A stretch of 64,000 bases of DNA, taken from assembly GCF_018991925.1 (NCBI RefSeq), contig NW_024753848.1, forward strand, positions 1-64,000, read 5' to 3'. Below, piece by piece: positions 33,181 to 43,735 of the stretch (within the stretch, counting starts at the first letter, position 1; the number at the start of each line of letters is the position of its first letter). This DNA is from Homarus americanus (Eukaryota; Arthropoda; Malacostraca; Decapoda; Nephropidae). The notes below the pieces were generated by a model, which was given only the letters and a program-made list of their open reading frames with translations, made no database searches and was not told the DNA's origin. The position numbers were made by a program, and so were the translations under genes.

Positions 33181-33548
33181 TCACTCCACTTTCTCCTCTT
33201 GTTATTTTTCTTTGCCATACCTCTTCTACCACCACCTCTTCCTTCCTTCCTTCCTCCTCTTCCTTCCTCTCTCCTTCGTTCTTCTGCGTCACAGCTCTCC
33301 TCTTCTTGTACCACACCCTGATTTTCTCCCTCTCTCTCTCTCATCTTTATCCTAGTTCTCCCTCCTTCCCTTCTTTATCTCTCCTCTCCTTCTTCTTCCT
33401 CCGTGTACCTCTCTTCTCTCTCTCTCTCTCTCCTTTCCTTTGTATTCTACCACCTCCCTCTTTCTCCACCCTTCCTATACCTACCTTCACCCCTCCCCCC
33501 CACCTCCCTCTTCGCTCCCTTCACCTACAGTTTTCATTCCATTTTTCT

Positions 33549-33549
33549 T

Positions 33550-33586
<37 letters not shown>

Positions 33587-33627
33587 GTGTAAACCTCGAG
33601 TCGCCCAATCCACTGTTGCCAACGCGG

Positions 33628-33685
<58 letters not shown>
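33549..33685 (+). repeat. (CT)n and (AC)n microsatellites
   Basis: (CT)n at about 33,552-33,580 and (AC)n at about 33,630-33,685. Confidence 0.93.
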
Positions 33686-33686
<1 letters not shown>

Positions 33687-33838
33687 CACTTTTTCGACAG
33701 GGGGATCCTCTAAAAGCTAGACTGGTAAGGTCGACTCTACCATAGCAGGAGGATGGGAAACTCACCCTTATGAATTTCCTCAAAGTTAAAACAAACTTTT
33801 CACAATTGGTATCGAGCAGGCAGACGGGTTTGGGTCAG

Positions 33839-33912
<74 letters not shown>

Positions 33913-33958
33913 TGTCTCTCTCTCACATATACACACACACACGTTCTCTCACACGAGT

Positions 33959-33999
<41 letters not shown>
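33839..33999 (+). repeat. (AC)n-(AT)n and (GA)n microsatellites
   Basis: (AC)30 at about 33,839-33,898 merging into (AT)n to 33,912, then (GA)n at about 33,963-33,999. Confidence 0.93.
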
Positions 34000-34002
<3 letters not shown>

Positions 34003-34194
34003 GGTTCTTTTAACTTGGCCGCCGCGTCAACCAGTTCGTTCGTTACCAGGTGCGCTAGTTTTTGATCATGCCCCTCCTTCCCTCCCACCCCCTCTCCGCC
34101 TTGCATACACCACGCCTGAAATCTATATGACACCCGAGCCTGCATATACCCCCCTGCCTTGCATACACCACGCCCTGTATATTCCACATCACAT

Positions 34195-34220
34195 AGGTCA
34201 GGTCAGGTCAGGTCAGGTTT
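34195..34220 (+). repeat. (GGTCA)n short repeat
   Basis: Five GGTCA units (AGGTCAGGTCAGG). AGGTCA is the nuclear-receptor half-site, here head to tail with 5-bp period. Confidence 0.9.
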
Positions 34221-34439
34221 GAATGGCTATTAACTGACGTCATGAGGTCAATTCTTGGCCTCTAGGGGTCATATAACATCAATTAACATCCCGAGCTGAA
34301 AGAGGAGGCAAGAGACGCACGCAACACACGCAACGCACGCACTCTCTCAACTCAGGTGAAGGTACATTAGTGGCGTTCCAGAGTGAGAAAGCGTTCGGTA
34401 TTTGGCTAACATATTTATACGCCACAACAAGACGAGTTG

Positions 34440-34815
34440 GTGAGGAGGAGAAAGGAGGAGAAGAATATGGTAAGGAGGGGGGAAGGAGGAGGAGGAAGAG
34501 TGGGGAGAAGTATGGGGTAGGAGAAGGAAGATGGTGAGGAGGATGTGAAGGAGGATGTGAAGGAGGGGGAAGGATGTGAAGGAGGGAGGAGGGTATGGTA
34601 AGGAGAGGGAAGGAAGAGAGGAGGAAGGAGTGGGAGAAGTATGGAGTGGGAGAAGGAAGATGGTGAGGAGGATGTGAAGGAGGATGTGAAGGAGGATGTG
34701 AAGGAGGAGAAAGGAGTATGGGAAGGAGAGGGAAAGGAAGGGAGGAAGGAGTGGGGAGAGTATGGGGAGTGGGAGAAGGAAGATGGTGAGGAGGAGGAGG
34801 CAAAAAACGAGGAAG
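34440..34815 (+). repeat. Purine-rich minisatellite GAAGATGGTGAGGAGGATGT
   Basis: Three large, about 110-bp, repeat blocks, each made of GGAGGATGTGAA units followed by GGTATGG/GGAGTGGG spacers. Confidence 0.88.
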
Positions 34816-34976
34816 GAAGATAAGAAAGATAAATTAAATATGGAGAAAAAAAATAAAAAAATGAAAACAGAAAAGAGAGAGAATAAGGAAAACTGAAGTA
34901 GGGAGGAGAAAAGAAGAAAAGGAGAAAGGAAGGAAGGAAGCTTTGACAAGATTTCTGCCGACCGTGAGTCCAATCG

Positions 34977-34979
34977 TCC

Positions 34980-35022
<43 letters not shown>

Positions 35023-35034
35023 GTCTGTCTGTCT
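34977..35034 (+). repeat. (CTGT)n microsatellite
   Basis: About 14 GTCT units. Confidence 0.95.
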
Positions 35035-35074
35035 GAGGCAACATCCGCGGCCATTTTATGTCACTAGGTGTGCT

Positions 35075-35162
35075 AGCTAGTTGGGCTAGGTTGGGTTAGG
35101 CTAGGTTGGTAGGTTAGGCTAGGTTGGGTTAGGCTAGGTTGGGTTAGGTTAGGTTAGGTTTG
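35075..35162 (+). repeat. TTAGG-variant telomere-like repeat
   Basis: GGTTAGGCTAGGTTGGGTTAGG-type degenerate pentamer array, ending in three clean GGTTA units (35,144-35,160). Plus-strand orientation is opposite to the array at 19,854. Confidence 0.85.
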
Positions 35163-35284
35163 GAATCTAGTTTGTTTACCGTAACACCATAGAAGGACTG
35201 TATATTATTCCTATTGGGACAGACTAGCATCCCTACACGATCGAGTGGGGGAGGGGTTTCGTGCTAACAAGCCTTTAAGTGTAA

Positions 35285-35345
35285 AAGACAGAGATATGCT
35301 AATTCATCCCACCCCCCCTTCATTTGCATATTCAGACAGCAGAAG
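35285..35345. promoter_or_regulatory. Inverted pair of octamer (POU) motifs
   Basis: In unique sequence, GATATGCTAATTCAT (ATGCTAAT, fits ATGCWAAT) is followed about 17 bp later by TTCATTTGCATATTC (ATTTGCAT, the exact octamer on the opposite strand). Together they form an imperfect inverted repeat. ATGCWAAT is the classical POU-domain binding site. Function is inferred only. Confidence 0.4.
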
Positions 35346-35610
35346 CATCGTCGCTCTTGTTCAGCTTGACGACTATTGCTGTACCCAAGCTGTCCTAAAC
35401 GAGTCTCATGATGGTAGAGTGATTTACTGCGCTAACGAGCATTAAAGCACAGACGGACGGACGGACGGACGAACACACAGTTAACACAACGAGTCTTCGT
35501 ATTTGTGGGTGACAAAGTGAGGTCATTATCACGACCACCCACTATCACGACCACTACCACGACGACTACGATCACTACTCTCCACCTCGTCCACCATATC
35601 TACAGCCCTC

Positions 35611-35832
35611 ACCCCCTCCCTCGTCCCCCTCCACATCTACATCACCCCCCTCGTCCCCTCCCATCTACATCACCCTCCTCCTCTCCCTCCCATCTACATC
35701 ACCCCCTCCTCGTCCCTCCACACCCTCCCTCCCCTCCATCTACATCACCCCCCCTCGTCCCCTCCACATCTACATCACCCCCTCTTCCTCGTCCCCTCCC
35801 ACATCTACATCACCCCCCTCCCTCGCCCCTCA
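35611..35832 (+). repeat. CCCTCCCATCTACATCACCC minisatellite
   Basis: About eight copies of a 25-30 bp unit containing CATCTACATCACCCCC. Confidence 0.9.
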
Positions 35833-35839
35833 CCTCCCT

Positions 35840-36013
35840 TCTTGAACAACCCAGACGTCCCCCCCTCTCTCGCGTTTGACTTGGCGTCCCTGTTGCCGAT
35901 AACCTGTTTGCCATCGACGTATCGGCAATTCTTTCCGAATCCTCCAAAGTATCGGTTTCGGTCGAGCAGTCTTTCAAAATTGATGCCCGATTCTGGTTGA
36001 TTTCGGAAAGCAA

Positions 36014-36015
<2 letters not shown>
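35840..36015. other. Unique CpG-containing island
   Basis: About 170 bp of non-repetitive sequence between two repeats. A minus-strand frame (SEINQNRASILKDCSTETDT and so on) is open across it but has no splice context or family match. Confidence 0.3.

Positions 36016-36016
<1 letters not shown>

Positions 36017-36060
<44 letters not shown>
36017..36060 (+). repeat. (GT)n microsatellite
   Basis: About 22 GT units. Confidence 0.95.
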
Positions 36061-36061
<1 letters not shown>

Positions 36062-36960
36062 ACTCAGGGGTTAAATGTATTCAGGGATTAAGTCACTGTA
36101 TTCAAGGGGTTAAGTCACTGTATTCAGGGATTAGTCACTGTATTCAATGGGGTTAAGTCACTGTATTCAAGGGGTTAAGTCACTGTATTCAAGGAGGTTA
36201 AGTCACTGTATTCAAGGGGTTAAGTCACTGTACTCAAGGGATTAAGTCACTGTATTCAAGGGTTAAAATTGCTGTATTCAAGGGGCTAAGTCACTGTACT
36301 CAAGGGCAGAAGTCACTGTACTCAGGGGCAAAGTCACTGTACTCAGGGGCTAAGTCACTGTACTCAGGGGCAATCACTGTACTCAAGGGGCTAAGTCACT
36401 GTACTCAAGGGGCTAAGTCACTGTACTCAAGGGGCTAAGTCACTGTATTAAAGTTAGTCACTGTATTCAGGGGTTAGAATCACTGTACTCAGGGGTTAAG
36501 TCACTGTACTCAGGGGCTAAGTCACTGTATTCAAGGTTAAGTCACTGTACTCAGGGCTAGAGTCACTGTACTCAAGGGCAAGTCACTGCCAGGGCAGTCA
36601 CTAAGGGCTTCACTGTATTTAAGGGATTAAGTCACTGTATTCAGGGTTAATCACTGTACTCAGGGGTTTCACTGTCTCAGGGGCTAAGTCCTGTATTCAA
36701 GGGCTAAGTCACTGTACTCAAGGGGCTAAGTCACTGACTCAAAGGGCTAAGTCACTGTACTCAAGGCTAGTCTGTATTTAAGGGATTAAGTCACTGTATT
36801 CAAGAGTTAGTCACTGTACTCAGGGGCTAAGTCACTGTACTCAAGAGGCGAAGTCACTGTACTCAAGGGGCTAAGTCACTGTACTCAAGGGGCTAAGTCA
36901 CTGTACTCAAGGGGCTAAGTCACTGTACTCAAGGGGCAAAGTCACTGTACCTAACTCATT
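36061..36960 (+). repeat. 0.9-kb minisatellite AAGTCACTGTATTCAAGGGG
   Basis: About 42 copies of a 20-22 bp unit TTAAGTCACTGTATTCAAGG, with GTACTCA and GGGCTAAG variants and increasing truncation in the middle. A related short array lies at 41,480-41,555. Confidence 0.94.
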
Positions 36961-37261
36961 GTCTTCACGGGGTTGGATTCGTACTCAAGGGAATTATAAG
37001 TACTCAAGTACGTGGACTGAGGACGACCTGTGTGTAAGACTATGGAGGAGGAGGAGATGGAAAATGGGAGAAGAGATGGAGGAAGGCGAAGAGGAAGAGG
37101 AGAAGGAAGAAGAGGAGGAAGAGGGGGAGACAAAGAGGTTCTTATCCATGAATAAAAATTATATACTTGGTCAACGTGAGAAGAGAGAGGAAGGTCAAAG
37201 GAAGAGGTCAACTTGGTGGGTCATGACATTTGACCCAGCTCGGGCACTCTCAAGGTCTTCT

Positions 37262-37375
37262 CACGACACCACCACCATCATCACTATTACCTACCATTAC
37301 CATCACTATTACCTACCATTACCACCATTACTACCACCATCCCCACCACCATTACTACCACCACCACCACTAGTA
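37262..37375 (+). repeat. (ACC)/(ATT) mixed triplet repeat
   Basis: CACCACCATCATCACTATTACC-type repeats. Confidence 0.85.
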
Positions 37376-37384
37376 TTCACAGTT

Positions 37385-37770
37385 CCACGATACCTACCAC
37401 TATCCCATCATACCTACCACTATCCCATCACACCTACCACTATCCCATCACACCTACCACTATCCCATCACACCTACCACTATCCCATCATACCTACCAC
37501 TATCCCATCATACCTACCACTATCCCATCACACCCACCACTATCCCATCACACCTACCACTATCCCATCACGCCTACCACTATACCATCATACCTACCAA
37601 TTATCCATCAAGGTACCTACTACCATCCCATCATACCTACCACTATCCCATCATACCTACCACTATCCCATCATACCTACCACTATCCCATCATACCTAC
37701 CACTATCCCATCATACCTACCACTATCCCATCATACCTACCACTATCCCATCATACCTACCACTATCACC
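37385..37770 (+). repeat. 20-bp minisatellite TACCTACCACTATCCCATCA
   Basis: About 19 highly uniform copies. One disruption lies at about 37,595-37,625. The plus-strand frame LPLSHHTYHYPIIPTT is an artefact. Confidence 0.95.
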
Positions 37771-37799
37771 ACCACCACTCACATCTTCCACACCAATGT

Positions 37800-38104
37800 A
37801 AACAAGTCCCTTTAATCAGCTGACCCATTGTAAACAAACATCTTCAATCAGCTGACCGAGATAAACAAAGGCTGTACGGGTGACATTTTCAACATTACCA
37901 TATAACACATTAACTACGACCAATGTTGTTTTAATTCCACATGCAGAATTATTTACACATTATTTCTACTATGTCAGGATGTTGAATAATTCTTCATTTT
38001 TGTCATTGTTTTGATGTTTCTGTTGATGAAAAATGTGAATAACACGACAAACACATTGCTGGGTCGCATCATGTACAAAAACAAGAATGTAAAATTGTAA
38101 TCAG

Positions 38105-38145
<41 letters not shown>

Positions 38146-38440
38146 TTACCAACACCCTAACTAGTTCACCTGACGCTCCCTGACACCTGCTGACAGAGAA
38201 AGTGTCAGCGCTCCCAAAAATAATTTGTCACTGAACATGAAATGGCTTAAAAAAAATGATTGTTGACTGTTTTAAGCGAGCGATTGCCCTGTCAAGCCAT
38301 TGCACTCCTCGCCCCGTCTCTGCCCTGCCCCAAGACCCCAATATCGACCAGGTACCAACAGTGTCCACACGATAACCACCATCGATAATAGATAGTGAAG
38401 GATTTATAGCTGATAGAGAGATCCATGGGAATAGATAAAA
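37800..38440. other. AT-richer unique spacer with a (GA)n
   Basis: A duplicated TAATCAGCTGACC at 37,813 and 37,845 and a (GA)n at about 38,110-38,141. No exon recognised. Confidence 0.5.
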
Positions 38441-39030
38441 GAGGGAGGGAGGGAGAGGAGGGGAGGGGGAGGCCGGGAGGGGGAGGGCCAGGAGGAGGAG
38501 GCCAGAGAGGGGAGGGGCCAGGGGAGGGAGGGAGGGGTCAGGGAAGCAAAGGAGGGGAGGGGTAGGGCAGGGAGGGTCAGGGGAGGGAGGGAAGGGAAGC
38601 AGGAAGGTCAGGGAGGAAGGAAGCAGGAGGAGGGGTCAGGGAGGGACCTACACACTGAGTGGCTGCCCCAAACGAATGCACAAGTGGATAAGTGTGTGTG
38701 TGTGTGTGTGTCCAGCGATGTCCTCCACTGACACTCAACTCTGCCAGCAGGTGTAGTGCGGGGAGGAGGAGAGGAAGGAGAGGGAAGAAGAGGGGAGGAG
38801 AGAGGAGGAGAGAAAGGAGGACGGGAGGGAAAAGGGGAGGAGAGGAAGAGGGGGAGAAGAGGGCAAATAGGTGGTGGGGGGGTGGGGGAGGCCGTGCCTG
38901 GGGATTGAAAAAATGGACGGAGATTAGGTGAGAGGGGGAGATCCTGGGGAATGGGAGGAGAGGGGAGGGGTGGGGAGGAGAGGGAGGGGGTGGAGGAGGG
39001 AGCGGGGGAGGAGGGGTGGGGAAGGACACA
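38440..39030 (+). repeat. G/A-rich degenerate repeats
   Basis: GGGAGGGGCCAGG-type units to 38,650, a (GT)n at about 38,692-38,711, then GGAGAGGAGG-type sequence. Confidence 0.85.
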
Positions 39031-39484
39031 AAGTCACAGGTAAATACAGGTGAAAATCACTAATTAAACTATACAAACAAACACCTAATGACGAAAACAA
39101 CAACAACAACAACAACGATAATAATAATAAATTAAATATGTCATTAACCCCTTCCCCCCCCCACCCCCCCATCACCCAGAGAGCAACACTGGCTGAATTT
39201 AATTAAACCTAACTACGTGAACTACACCTGGGGTGATTATGACAACCACTGGGGCGACAGTTAAGGACCACAGGGGAGGGAGGGGGGGGAGAAGGAGGAG
39301 GGAGGGGAGGAGGTACCCATCCACCTCGTTAAAGGATGGTTGAAATTCTCTCCCCATCTCCCTACTCGTTCCCTTAACTCCCCTCAAATTCTCCCCTTAT
39401 TCCTGAGGGTGAGAGAACCTTAGTATATGACTCTCTCTCTCTCTCCTCTTCTATATAGGGAAGGTAACTGAGTAACATTGAGGT

Positions 39485-39490
39485 GGTGGT

Positions 39491-39530
<40 letters not shown>

Positions 39531-39724
39531 AGGGGAGGGGAGAGTGAGGAGAGGGAGAGAGAGGGGAGAGAGAAGGAGGGGAGAGAGAGGAGAGGGAGGG
39601 GAGGAGGGAGAGGTGAGGGGAGAGAGCGAGGCGATGAGTCAATAAGCAAGGCAGGAGGGGAGTCAATAAGATGGAGAGAGGAGGAGGAGAGAGAGTGTAA
39701 TAACAAAGAGGAAGAACAAAGAAG

Positions 39725-39772
<48 letters not shown>
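39485..39772 (+). repeat. (GA)n blocks
   Basis: (GA)n at about 39,490-39,532 and 39,728-39,772 with GAGGGGAGAG sequence between. Confidence 0.92.
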
Positions 39773-39776
<4 letters not shown>

Positions 39777-40038
39777 AACACCCTTCCAAGTCCCTCAACT
39801 TCACTACACACACTCACTAGTCAAGTCCAACTTCATCTCAACCTCTAAGTTAAGTCCAAAGGCCACCAACTTCTTCCTTTCACGTCCAAATCACTATGTT
39901 CCATACTGTGTCTAGCCCCTAGCCCTCTCCAGCTCTCCCTAGACCCCCTAGCAGCCCTCCCTAGCCTGTTCTAGCCCGTCCCTAGGGGTAAGGTGAGGGC
40001 TGGCACTGTTGGCTGGCTCTGGGTAATAACAGTGCCAC

Positions 40039-40155
40039 CCTCCCCTCTTTCTCCCTCTCCCCTCTTTCTCCCTCTCCCCTCTTTCCTCCTCTCCCCTCTT
40101 TCTCCCTCTCCCCTTTCTCCCTCTTCCTCCCTCCTCTCCCCCCTCATTTTCCTCT
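40039..40155 (+). repeat. 17-bp minisatellite CCCCTCTTTCTCCCTCT
   Basis: Six to seven copies, then loose CT-rich sequence to 40,330. Confidence 0.9.
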
Positions 40156-40382
40156 CCCTCTTTCACCCTCCTCCCCTTTCTTCCTCTCCCCTATCCCTCT
40201 CTCCTCTTTCTCCCCTTCCCTCTTCTCCTCTTTCCCCTTTTCTCCTCATCCTTTTCCTCTCCTCCTCCCTCTTCCCTTTCACATTCCATCCACTTCCTCT
40301 TTCTCCCTTCTTTCTTTCCCCATTTCATCCAATTCTCTTCCACACACACTAAAGCCATTTCCAACAGAGGGGATGGTCGATG

Positions 40383-40383
<1 letters not shown>

Positions 40384-40427
<44 letters not shown>

Positions 40428-40681
40428 GAAAGAAGACAGGAGAGGGAGAGACGAAAACAAAGATGAAGATAAGGTAAAGGTAAATGAGGAGAGAGAGAGA
40501 GAGAGATAATAAAGTTTAATGGAATATAAAAGTGAAAATGTAATAGGGAAGGGGGAAGGGGCGGATAAAACAGAGGAAGAGTAAGAACAAAGGATAACAT
40601 GTATGCATTCTGATCCCTGTACGTGTACATACATACATACATACATACATATATACGTACACACACACACACACACACACA
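40384..40681 (+). repeat. (GA)n, (TACA)n and (AC)n microsatellites
   Basis: (GA)n at about 40,384-40,426 and 40,487-40,505, (TACA)n at 40,627-40,652, and (AC)n at 40,660-40,682. Confidence 0.92.
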
Positions 40682-40844
40682 CCAAGGAAGCATGAGGTGT
40701 ATAACTTAACATATCGGATGAGGGGAGAGAGAGAGAAAGATAATAAGGGAGGTGGAAGGGGTCAAGGATCAGCAGAGAGAGAGAGAGAACATCACCCTTA
40801 CTTCATTACATTTAATTATATACCATGGAGAGAATACAGATTGT

Positions 40845-40895
40845 GGTAGTTGTGGTGGTGGTTGGTGGTTGTGGTTGGTGGTGGTTGGTGTAAAG
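40845..40895 (+). repeat. GGTTGT repeat
   Basis: GTGGTTGGTGGTTGTGG units. Confidence 0.88.
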
Positions 40896-40899
40896 TATA

Positions 40900-41480
40900 G
40901 TGAAGGATGATAGTGAGAGGAAATAGTGACCACAAAAGAATAATAATAATATGCGATAGTGTCATGACGTCAGAAGACAATCATCAAAGAAAACGCACAA
41001 CACAGATAATATAGAAAATGGAAAACTATTAAGGGGAAACTAATGTAAATAACGATATCCTTTTTAAAAACTACATAATTGCTTCGGTAATAAATATATA
41101 TCTACAATAATAACACAATTATAAACGCCATAACATAACACAACGCCATTAAGGTCGTAATAACACACAGTACAAAAATTACTAAAGAACCACACGTGTT
41201 AGGTTGGATTTTTAGACACCTGCTTGCTAATCCACCCCACCAACCCACCCCACCACACATTTACCCACCTCACCACCAACCCACCCACCCATAAATTTAA
41301 AAAACAGTAAAAATATATTAAAATGCGAGTCCGAAATGCGAGTCCAAAAGGCGAGTCCAAAAGGATGTCTTGTGAGTACGACCAACTGTGTTTGACCACC
41401 TTGAGTACGATGACTTAACCCTTGGCAGACGATGAGCTGTTCCCTTGAGTACAATGCCATCTGTACTCATGGTATTTAAC
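40900..41480. other. AT-rich unique spacer
   Basis: Holds a perfect TGACGTCA (40,965-40,972). Open minus frames are short and unconvincing. No gene seen. Confidence 0.5.
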
Positions 41481-41555
41481 GGGTTAAGTCATCATTTACT
41501 CAAGGGATTAAGTCATCATAGTCAAAGGAATTAAGTCATCATACTCAAAGGGGGT
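41480..41555 (+). repeat. AAGTCATCATACTCAAAGG triple repeat
   Basis: Three to four copies related to the minisatellite at 36,061-36,960 (TTAAGTCA plus ACTCAAGGG). Confidence 0.8.
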
Positions 41556-41735
41556 TTAAAACACCAGCTCACACGGACGCAAGGAACTACGGACGCGAGG
41601 AACTACGGACATGAGACGGACACACGGACGTAATAATGAATCACCTCACCAGCAGGAGTAACATCATTGTTTGTTTACTAATGGACGCCATCGTCAGGTG
41701 TGAGCCACATGTTCTGGTGTACGTTGGACACAGGG

Positions 41736-41741
<6 letters not shown>

Positions 41742-41776
<35 letters not shown>
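41742..41776 (+). repeat. (GA)n microsatellite
   Basis: About 17 GA units. Confidence 0.95.
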
Positions 41777-41778
<2 letters not shown>

Positions 41779-41819
41779 CTTATATATCCTGAATTTCGTT
41801 TAAGTTTGATGGCAAGACT

Positions 41820-41938
41820 TCTGTAATCCCTCTCCTCCTCCTTCCTCTCTCCTGTAATCCCTCTCCTCCTCCCTCTCTCCTGTAATCCCTCTCCTCCTCC
41901 TCCTCCCTCTCTCCTGTAGTCCCTCTCCTCCTCCTTTC
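41820..41938 (+). repeat. TGTAATCCCTCTCCTCCTCC minisatellite
   Basis: Four copies of a 28-35 bp unit. Confidence 0.9.
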
Positions 41939-41984
41939 TTCCCTTCTGTTGCCAATTCAATTATCTCTATCCACTTACCGTCAT

Positions 41985-42105
41985 CCCTCCCCACTCCCTC
42001 TCAGTACTCCGTCCCCACTCCCTCTCAGTACTCCGTCCCCACTCCCTCTCAGTACTCCTCCCCACAGTACTCCTCCCCACTCCCTCTCAGTAACTCTCCC
42101 CACTC
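41985..42105 (+). repeat. 24-bp minisatellite CCCCACTCCCTCTCAGTACT
   Basis: Five copies. Confidence 0.9.
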
Positions 42106-42281
42106 CACCCCACCGAACCATTGCCACCCTGCAACACTCTTATAATTGCCCTATCACCACTTCCCCTTCCCGTCTCTCTCACACCGCCACCACCAACTCC
42201 CCTTCCCCTACCACCTCCCCTTCCCCCACCACCTCCCCCTAAGTCTCCCTCACGCCCCCACCTCCCCCCACTCCCCCACAG

Positions 42282-42403
42282 AGATTTTCCGGGATACATC
42301 AGCCGATATAATAGCGATGCTCTTCGTTAATCCAACGTTTCCGGTTCCGCCAGGCGAAGGGGACGAGCGGAGCCCAGCGTCCGGACGAGCGCACGAGAGG
42401 CAG
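42282..42403 (+). CDS. Candidate internal exon of unknown gene
   Basis: 122 bp of unique, CpG-rich sequence bounded by a pyrimidine tract plus CCCCCACAG acceptor and a CAG|GTGGGG donor. In the frame entered with two bases it has no stop across 40 codons and reads IFRDTSADIIAMLFVNPTFP then VPPGEGDERSPASGRAHERQ. It contrasts sharply with the simple repeats on both sides, as an exon under constraint would. The opposite strand is also open (GGTGNVGLTKSIAIISADVS) but lacks a good acceptor. I do not recognise the protein. Adjacent exons of the same gene were not found. It could instead be a fragment of an old mobile element. Confidence 0.3.
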
Positions 42404-42414
42404 GTGGGGGTGGG

Positions 42415-42600
42415 CGGCGCGTCCGGCTGCGTGAGGTACCTGGTGGGGGTGGGAGGGGGGCATACAGGTAAGTCCTTGTACCTGGTGGTGGAGGGACACA
42501 GGTACCTGGTGGAGGGGGGCGGGCACCTGGTGGTGGGGGGGACACACAGATACCTGGTTGGGGGGGACACAATTACCTGGGGGTACATACAGGTAAATAC
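42415..42600 (+). repeat. ACCTGGTGGGGG minisatellite with donor-like strings
   Basis: Six to seven variable copies of CAGGTACCTGGTGG. Several contain AGGTAC, and two read ACAGGTAAGT or ACAGGTAAAT, strong 5' splice-site look-alikes right after the exon candidate. Confidence 0.85.
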
Positions 42601-42604
42601 TTTA

Positions 42605-42830
42605 ATATTTCTTTAAGTCTCTGCAACTTCCTGGAATCCCTAAGGCTCTCAACAATTCCCTTAAGGGCTCCAAAGGCTCTCTAAGAGGATCTCCAAGGTT
42701 CTTTTAAAGCTCCCAAAAGATCTCCAAGGTTACTTTTAAGTCTCCAAAGACCTCCAAGGCTCTTTTAGGGCTCTCCAAAGACCTCCAAACCTACTTTTAA
42801 GTCTCCAATACTCTTTCTCTTCAACCTCAC
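42605..42830 (+). repeat. Degenerate TCTCCAAGGTTCTTTTAAG repeat
   Basis: Six to seven diverged copies of a unit of about 34 bp, CTCCAAAGACCTCCAAGGCT plus CTTTTAAG. Confidence 0.75.
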
Positions 42831-42942
42831 TAGAAGTTTTGTACTCTTGAGACTATCTTTAAGGCTCTCAAGGGATTTTTATTTAGAGTCTTTGTGAGTC
42901 TCCAGAAGTCTCCAAAGCAACTCCCATAACCTCCCAAACTTT

Positions 42943-42982
42943 TAGGTTAGGGTTAGGTCTAGGTTAGGTCTAGGTTAGGTCT
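42943..42982 (+). repeat. TTAGG-variant repeat
   Basis: AGGTTAGGGTTAGGTCTAGG pattern; short interstitial telomere-like run. Confidence 0.8.
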
Positions 42983-43032
42983 CCTTTTTCTTCTTCGTCT
43001 CCCTCCTCCCTCTTCTCACTGACCGCCCCCCA

Positions 43033-43082
43033 GGACCGGTCACACAACTCCCAGTAATGGACCGGGTAACACTGACCGGTCC
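43033..43082. promoter_or_regulatory. Paired GACCGGTC palindromes
   Basis: GGACCGGTCA at 43,033-43,042 and its exact reverse complement TGACCGGTCC at 43,073-43,082, with centres 40 bp apart. Each is itself built on the palindrome GACCGGTC. The core resembles Grainyhead-type ACCGGT sites; this is inference. Confidence 0.35.
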
Positions 43083-43119
43083 AGCCACACAGGAAGCTCA
43101 TATCTTGTTATCCTTATAT

Positions 43120-43350
43120 CCAGGCAGGCAGCAGTGGTCCAGGCAGGCAGCAGTGGTCCAGGCGGGCAGCAGTGGTCCAGGCGGGCAGCAGTGGTCCAGG
43201 CAGTGGTCAGGCAGCAGTGGTCAGGCAGGCAGGCAGCAGTGGTCGTGCAGGTCAGTGGGGTCAGCAGTGGCAGCAGGTCAGGCAGGCAGGCAGTGGTCAG
43301 CAGTGGTCCAGCAGTGGCAGGCAGCAGTGGTCAGGCAGGCAGGCAGGCGA
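43120..43350 (+). repeat. CAGGCAGGCAGCAGTGGTC minisatellite
   Basis: About twelve variable copies. Confidence 0.92.
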
Positions 43351-43424
43351 CACTACACGTTAACGGCCGACACCATCAACACTTTTAAGCTGTCAATTTT
43401 TACCTCAGCAGGGAAGGAGACAAG

Positions 43425-43593
43425 GAGAGGTGGGTGAGGGAGAGAGGAGACAGGGAGAGTAACAGGTGAGGAGAGGAGACAAGGGAGAGTAACGGGTGAG
43501 GGAGAGGAGACAAGGAGAGAGGTGAGGAGAGAGACAAGGGAGAAAGTGAGGGAGAGGAGACGGGAGGGAGAGTAGGATAGAGAAAGGGATAGA

Positions 43594-43665
<72 letters not shown>
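43425..43665 (+). repeat. GAGGAGACAAGGGAGAGTAA repeat and (GA)n
   Basis: Five loose copies of a unit of about 32 bp, then (GA)n at about 43,598-43,664. Confidence 0.9.
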
Positions 43666-43666
<1 letters not shown>

Positions 43667-43735
43667 AGTTGGACAAGGATCGAACATAAATGTCTGTGAA
43701 TTGTTGCAAAATCCCATCGTATTCCAGGTTTTAGA

